17,852 nucleotides of DNA from CAZLWA01 sp964563165 (GTDB taxonomy: Bacteria > CLD3 > SB21), in NCBI GenBank assembly GCA_964563165.1, contig CAZLWA010000041.1, forward strand, positions 1 through 17,852, read 5' to 3'. Each line of letters begins with the position of its first letter. Position 1 is the stretch's first letter. The notes beneath the pieces were generated by a model, which was given only the letters and a program-made list of their open reading frames with translations, did not search any database and was not told the origin of the DNA. Below are positions 15,333 to 17,852 of the stretch, one piece after another. The position numbers and the translations under genes were made by a program.

Positions 15333-17132
15333 ATGCCCAAAAAGATAATTTCTCTTCTTCCCATTTTTCTTTTGGCGATGACTCCCCTTTTCGCACAATC
15401 TCTGTTTGAGGGCAGACACGTGCTCATCATGCTTCAAACAAAAGAGAACCGCGACTTCATTCAGGTTCAAAGTACGATCGAATCCAACGGCGGCCACGTC
15501 ACGCAGGCATTTCCTCCGAATATTCTACAAGGCTACCTCACGGACGTTACGGAAGGGGCCCTGAAAAAAACCGGATTGGTAAAATTCATCACAGATCAGT
15601 CCGTTGACCTGAAACAAGCCAAGTACTCTCCCACGGAAACCCTGGCGCTGAGCACATGGAATTCGTTATTCATCAAGACGTTTGCGACGCGCGGCGATGA
15701 TAAGAAAGGCGATCAGGATCACAATGTGCTTCGCGCTCCGGATCTTGAGAACGCATACAAGCTCACACTGCGGGGTCAAAAAAACTTTTATTTAACGAGC
15801 GAATACATGATCGGCTCCATTGCCGTAGGTATTGTATTCGTCGAATCGGATGGAAGACTGGACAAAAGAACGGAAAGCTGGACCGAAGAGGACAAAGCCG
15901 ATGCGCTGAATCAGATCTATAAGGGTTTCGATTGGTGGGCGGAGACCGGCGGATATAAATCAGGCCTGTCGTGGATATATGATATTAAAAACTGTAAAAC
16001 CAAATACGAGCCGATAAACCGCACCAAAGATGAAAGTGTTTTATGGGTGAACGAATGTGTCGGCCGGCTGGGATACAAGGACGGGGAAGACTATACTCTG
16101 AATCGTCAATGCGCCAATGACCTGCGGGATAAATATCACGCAGACTGGTCTTTTGTACTCTACGTGGTTTCCGCTACCAACGATGAAGACGGATATTTTG
16201 CCGAGCAAACCGGTATTGCCTGGGCCTACCTGGGCGGGCCTTACATGATCGTTTCCAACAAGTGCAACGGATGGGGCTTTAACCAGGTGTGGAAGGTCGT
16301 TGCGCACGAAACCGGCCATGTGTTCAACGCCCTCGATGAATACAAGGGCTCCAGCAGCGGCAACGATAAGTCCGGACGGCTCAATGTGGTCAACGGCAAT
16401 CATGAAATCGGCGGCATGAAAAAAGAACCGTGCATGATGAAAGCCAATGATCTGAAACTTTGCGAATTCACCCGCGGCCAGATCGGATGGACCGACAACG
16501 ATTCCAACGGGATTTACGATTCGGATTATCTGAATCTCAGCGTGAAGTATCACGCTGATAAAGTGAAAGACGAAAAATATTCCAGCGGCGTCGCTCACGC
16601 GGTCACCCGCTTTTCCGGCGAGGAAAATTTACTGTACGCCGAAGACTTCAGCCAGAAAGACGGATGGTTCGAGGATGAACACATCTACGTCAAGAACGGT
16701 TCGTACCACATGTATGACGCGCAATACGGGACTTCGTCCTGGCTCGAAAAATCCTATTCTGATTTTGCGGCCGCGGTGAAGGTGGAACGCCTCGAAGGCC
16801 CCATAACCAACGGTTACGGCCTTATGTTTCGAATTCAAGGGCCAAACGACAGCTATCTTTTTTTCATCAACGGCAACGGACAATACTGTTTCGGAAAATA
16901 TGTTGGCGGCAATTGGAGCTACATACAGGAATGGGCCGCATGCGACGCCATCAATGCAAACACTTCCAACCTCCTTCGGGTTAAAGCCGTGGGAAATAAA
17001 TTCTGCCTGTTCATCAACGACAAACAAGTACTGGACGTCAGCGATAATTCTTTTGCACAAGGCAATATCGGTTTCACCGTACTTCCTCAGGTTCACGTCG
17101 CTTTCGACGATTTTGTTCTATCCAGACCTTAA
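15333..17132 (+). CDS. Secreted HExxH zinc metalloprotease with propeptide-like N-terminus and LamG-like C-terminus
   Basis: Residues 1-21 are a signal peptide (MPKKIISLLPIFLLAMTPLFA, likely cut before Q22). Residues about 26-95 read like an I9-type protease propeptide: RHVLIMLQTKENRDF, SNGGHVTQAFPPNILQGYL and a VKFITDQSVDL ending. The catalytic domain has HETGHVFNALDEY (H325, E326, H329), followed by a methionine-containing EPCMMK at 365-370 that could be a metzincin-type Met-turn. DEY after the second histidine recalls peptidase family M64, but I cannot assign the family or the third zinc ligand with certainty. From about residue 432 to the end is a beta-rich domain like LamG or the DUF1080 carbohydrate-binding-like fold (LYAEDFSQKDGWF, YGLMFRIQGPNDSYLFFING, ending VAFDDFVLSRP). 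Cysteines in the catalytic part (for example C367) could form disulfides. There is no C-terminal T9SS sorting domain. It starts 15 bases after the SpoIIE-type gene, with GGA 8 bases before the ATG, and probably shares its operon. Confidence 0.8.
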   Translation: MPKKIISLLPIFLLAMTPLFAQSLFEGRHVLIMLQTKENRDFIQVQSTIESNGGHVTQAFPPNILQGYLTDVTEGALKKTGLVKFITDQSVDLKQAKYSPTETLALSTWNSLFIKTFATRGDDKKGDQDHNVLRAPDLENAYKLTLRGQKNFYLTSEYMIGSIAVGIVFVESDGRLDKRTESWTEEDKADALNQIYKGFDWWAETGGYKSGLSWIYDIKNCKTKYEPINRTKDESVLWVNECVGRLGYKDGEDYTLNRQCANDLRDKYHADWSFVLYVVSATNDEDGYFAEQTGIAWAYLGGPYMIVSNKCNGWGFNQVWKVVAHETGHVFNALDEYKGSSSGNDKSGRLNVVNGNHEIGGMKKEPCMMKANDLKLCEFTRGQIGWTDNDSNGIYDSDYLNLSVKYHADKVKDEKYSSGVAHAVTRFSGEENLLYAEDFSQKDGWFEDEHIYVKNGSYHMYDAQYGTSSWLEKSYSDFAAAVKVERLEGPITNGYGLMFRIQGPNDSYLFFINGNGQYCFGKYVGGNWSYIQEWAACDAINANTSNLLRVKAVGNKFCLFINDKQVLDVSDNSFAQGNIGFTVLPQVHVAFDDFVLSRP

Positions 17133-17140
17133 GAATTATA

Positions 17141-17169
17141 TTGACAATTAGTTTCTTTTTCGATAGTTT
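17141..17169 (+). promoter_or_regulatory. Sigma70-like promoter upstream of the FadL gene
   Basis: A perfect -35 box TTGACA (17141-17146) is followed after 17 bases by TAGTTT (17164-17169), which matches the -10 consensus at the first, second and last positions. It lies at the start of the 159-base spacer and about 120 bases before the porin ATG, implying a long 5' leader. The leader is T- and C-rich with no obvious riboswitch or hairpin. Confidence 0.45.
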
Positions 17170-17277
17170 GACTTCCATCATCGACCTGCCTTCCTTGCGT
17201 TTGTGTTTGTTCTATCTTTCTTCTGAGTCTGTCTTATTGTTCGTTTCCAAATCAAAGTATCTTAACCATTTAAAATC

Positions 17278-17283
17278 AGGAGG
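17278..17283 (+). promoter_or_regulatory. Strong ribosome binding site of the FadL-family gene
   Basis: A perfect AGGAGG ends 8 bases before the ATG at 17292. This is the strongest Shine-Dalgarno sequence in the window, which suggests high expression, as expected for an abundant porin. Confidence 0.75.
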
Positions 17284-17291
17284 ATTTAACG

Positions 17292-17852
17292 ATGAATCCA
17301 TGTCTTTCAAAAAAAATTGTAAGGGCGGCGATAACTTTGCTGATTGCGGCATCGGTATCGGCGCAGGTATTCGCGGGCGGATTCTCTATTTATGAGCAAG
17401 GCGCACGCGCAACGGCCATGGGCGGAGCGATGGTCGCACGGCCGTGGGATGCTTCGGCGGCATTTTATAATCCCGCCGGACTCGCGGCATTCGGTACGAC
17501 GGGCCAGTGGCGTATCTACAACGGCGTCACCCCGGTTCAAACGATGGGAAAATTTTCAGGCCTGAATCCATCGCCGGGAGTTGGAATTCAAGACAAACAA
17601 AAAAGCAGCATTTTCTTCCCTTTCAATCTCTACGCGGCTTATCAGATCAAAGATAACATGGCCTTTGCCTTAGCCGTTACCACGCCATTCGGTTTGGGAA
17701 CGGAGTGGGAAAACCCGGGCAACACTTATAGCGGACGTTTTCGTTCGGTCTTAGGCAATATTCAGGCGGTCTATCTCAGCCCCACATTTTCCTATAAGAT
17801 CAATGACATGTTCGCCGCGGGCGTCGGGATTGATTACGTGTTTTCGAAAGTG
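17292..17852 (+). CDS. OmpP1/FadL/TodX family outer-membrane transporter, N-terminal part (cut by window edge)
   Basis: FadL-family barrels carry long-chain fatty acids or other hydrophobic compounds across the outer membrane. The frame is open from the ATG to the window edge (187 codons) with no stop. Residues 1-28 form a signal peptide (KKIVRAAITLLIAASVSA, then QVFA). The mature start GGFSIYEQGARATAMGGAM followed by DASAAFYNPAGLA (residues 53-65) is the FadL/OmpP1 hatch and first-strand signature. TTPFGLGTEW and LSPTFSYKINDMFAAGVGID fit the first barrel strands of FadL and separate it from the PorV-like gene upstream. It has its own promoter-like sequence and a strong ribosome binding site, so it may be transcribed apart from the protease gene. 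The substrate is unknown. Confidence 0.9.
   Translation, partial: MNPCLSKKIVRAAITLLIAASVSAQVFAGGFSIYEQGARATAMGGAMVARPWDASAAFYNPAGLAAFGTTGQWRIYNGVTPVQTMGKFSGLNPSPGVGIQDKQKSSIFFPFNLYAAYQIKDNMAFALAVTTPFGLGTEWENPGNTYSGRFRSVLGNIQAVYLSPTFSYKINDMFAAGVGIDYVFSKV

Noticed and set aside
15333..17132. Type IX secretion cargo
   Set aside because: A PorV-like protein is encoded nearby, but the protease ends in the LamG-like fold with no C-terminal sorting domain. No T9SS gene such as porU, sov or porK-N is in the window.
1..17852. CRISPR array, tRNA or rRNA genes
   Set aside because: No regularly spaced repeats and no cloverleaf or rRNA-like stretches were seen; nearly all sequence is accounted for by protein genes.

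Overview
The window reads as chromosomal DNA from a Gram-negative bacterium of the FCB supergroup (Bacteroidota, Ignavibacteriota, Calditrichota or KSB1-like lineages). This is inferred from gene content: the AddB is of the Bacteroidetes type without a Walker A motif, there is a PorV-like outer-membrane barrel fused to TPRs, and there is a FadL-type porin. Coding density is high. Every complete gene lies on the + strand, and only the left-edge dxr fragment is on the - strand. I see no tRNA, rRNA, CRISPR array, insertion sequence or phage gene.

Layout. Positions 1-423 (-) hold the N-terminal part of dxr (isoprenoid synthesis), divergent from what follows. Positions 582-6508 are an addA-addB pair joined by an ATGA overlap; together they form a RecBCD-like helicase-nuclease. 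Positions 6603-7871 encode a dGTPase-like HD-domain dNTP triphosphohydrolase, and 7934-9220 encode RmuC, which is visibly more AT-rich than its neighbours. Both spacers in front of these two genes carry short sequences that look like degenerate dispersed repeats. Positions 9254-10561 encode the ribosome-associated GTPase HflX, with a TTG start.

From 10722 the theme changes to the cell envelope and signalling. A PorV-like barrel plus TPR protein (10722-12713) is followed 3 bp later by an 866-residue membrane signalling protein (12717-15317). That protein combines an RsbW-type kinase domain, a periplasmic sensor, HAMP, a SpoIIE-type PP2C phosphatase and, at the C-terminus, two helix-turn-helix units of the type found in transposases. 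Fifteen bases further on lies a secreted HExxH metalloprotease (15333-17132) with a propeptide-like N-terminus and a LamG-like C-terminus. After a spacer with a sigma70-like promoter and a strong ribosome binding site comes the start of a FadL-family porin (17292 to the window edge).

The first block is mostly housekeeping DNA repair and nucleotide metabolism. The most unusual item is the five-part signalling protein. It places kinase, phosphatase and DNA-binding functions on one membrane-anchored polypeptide, in a probable operon with an outer-membrane protein and a secreted protease. Its physiological role cannot be read from the sequence.
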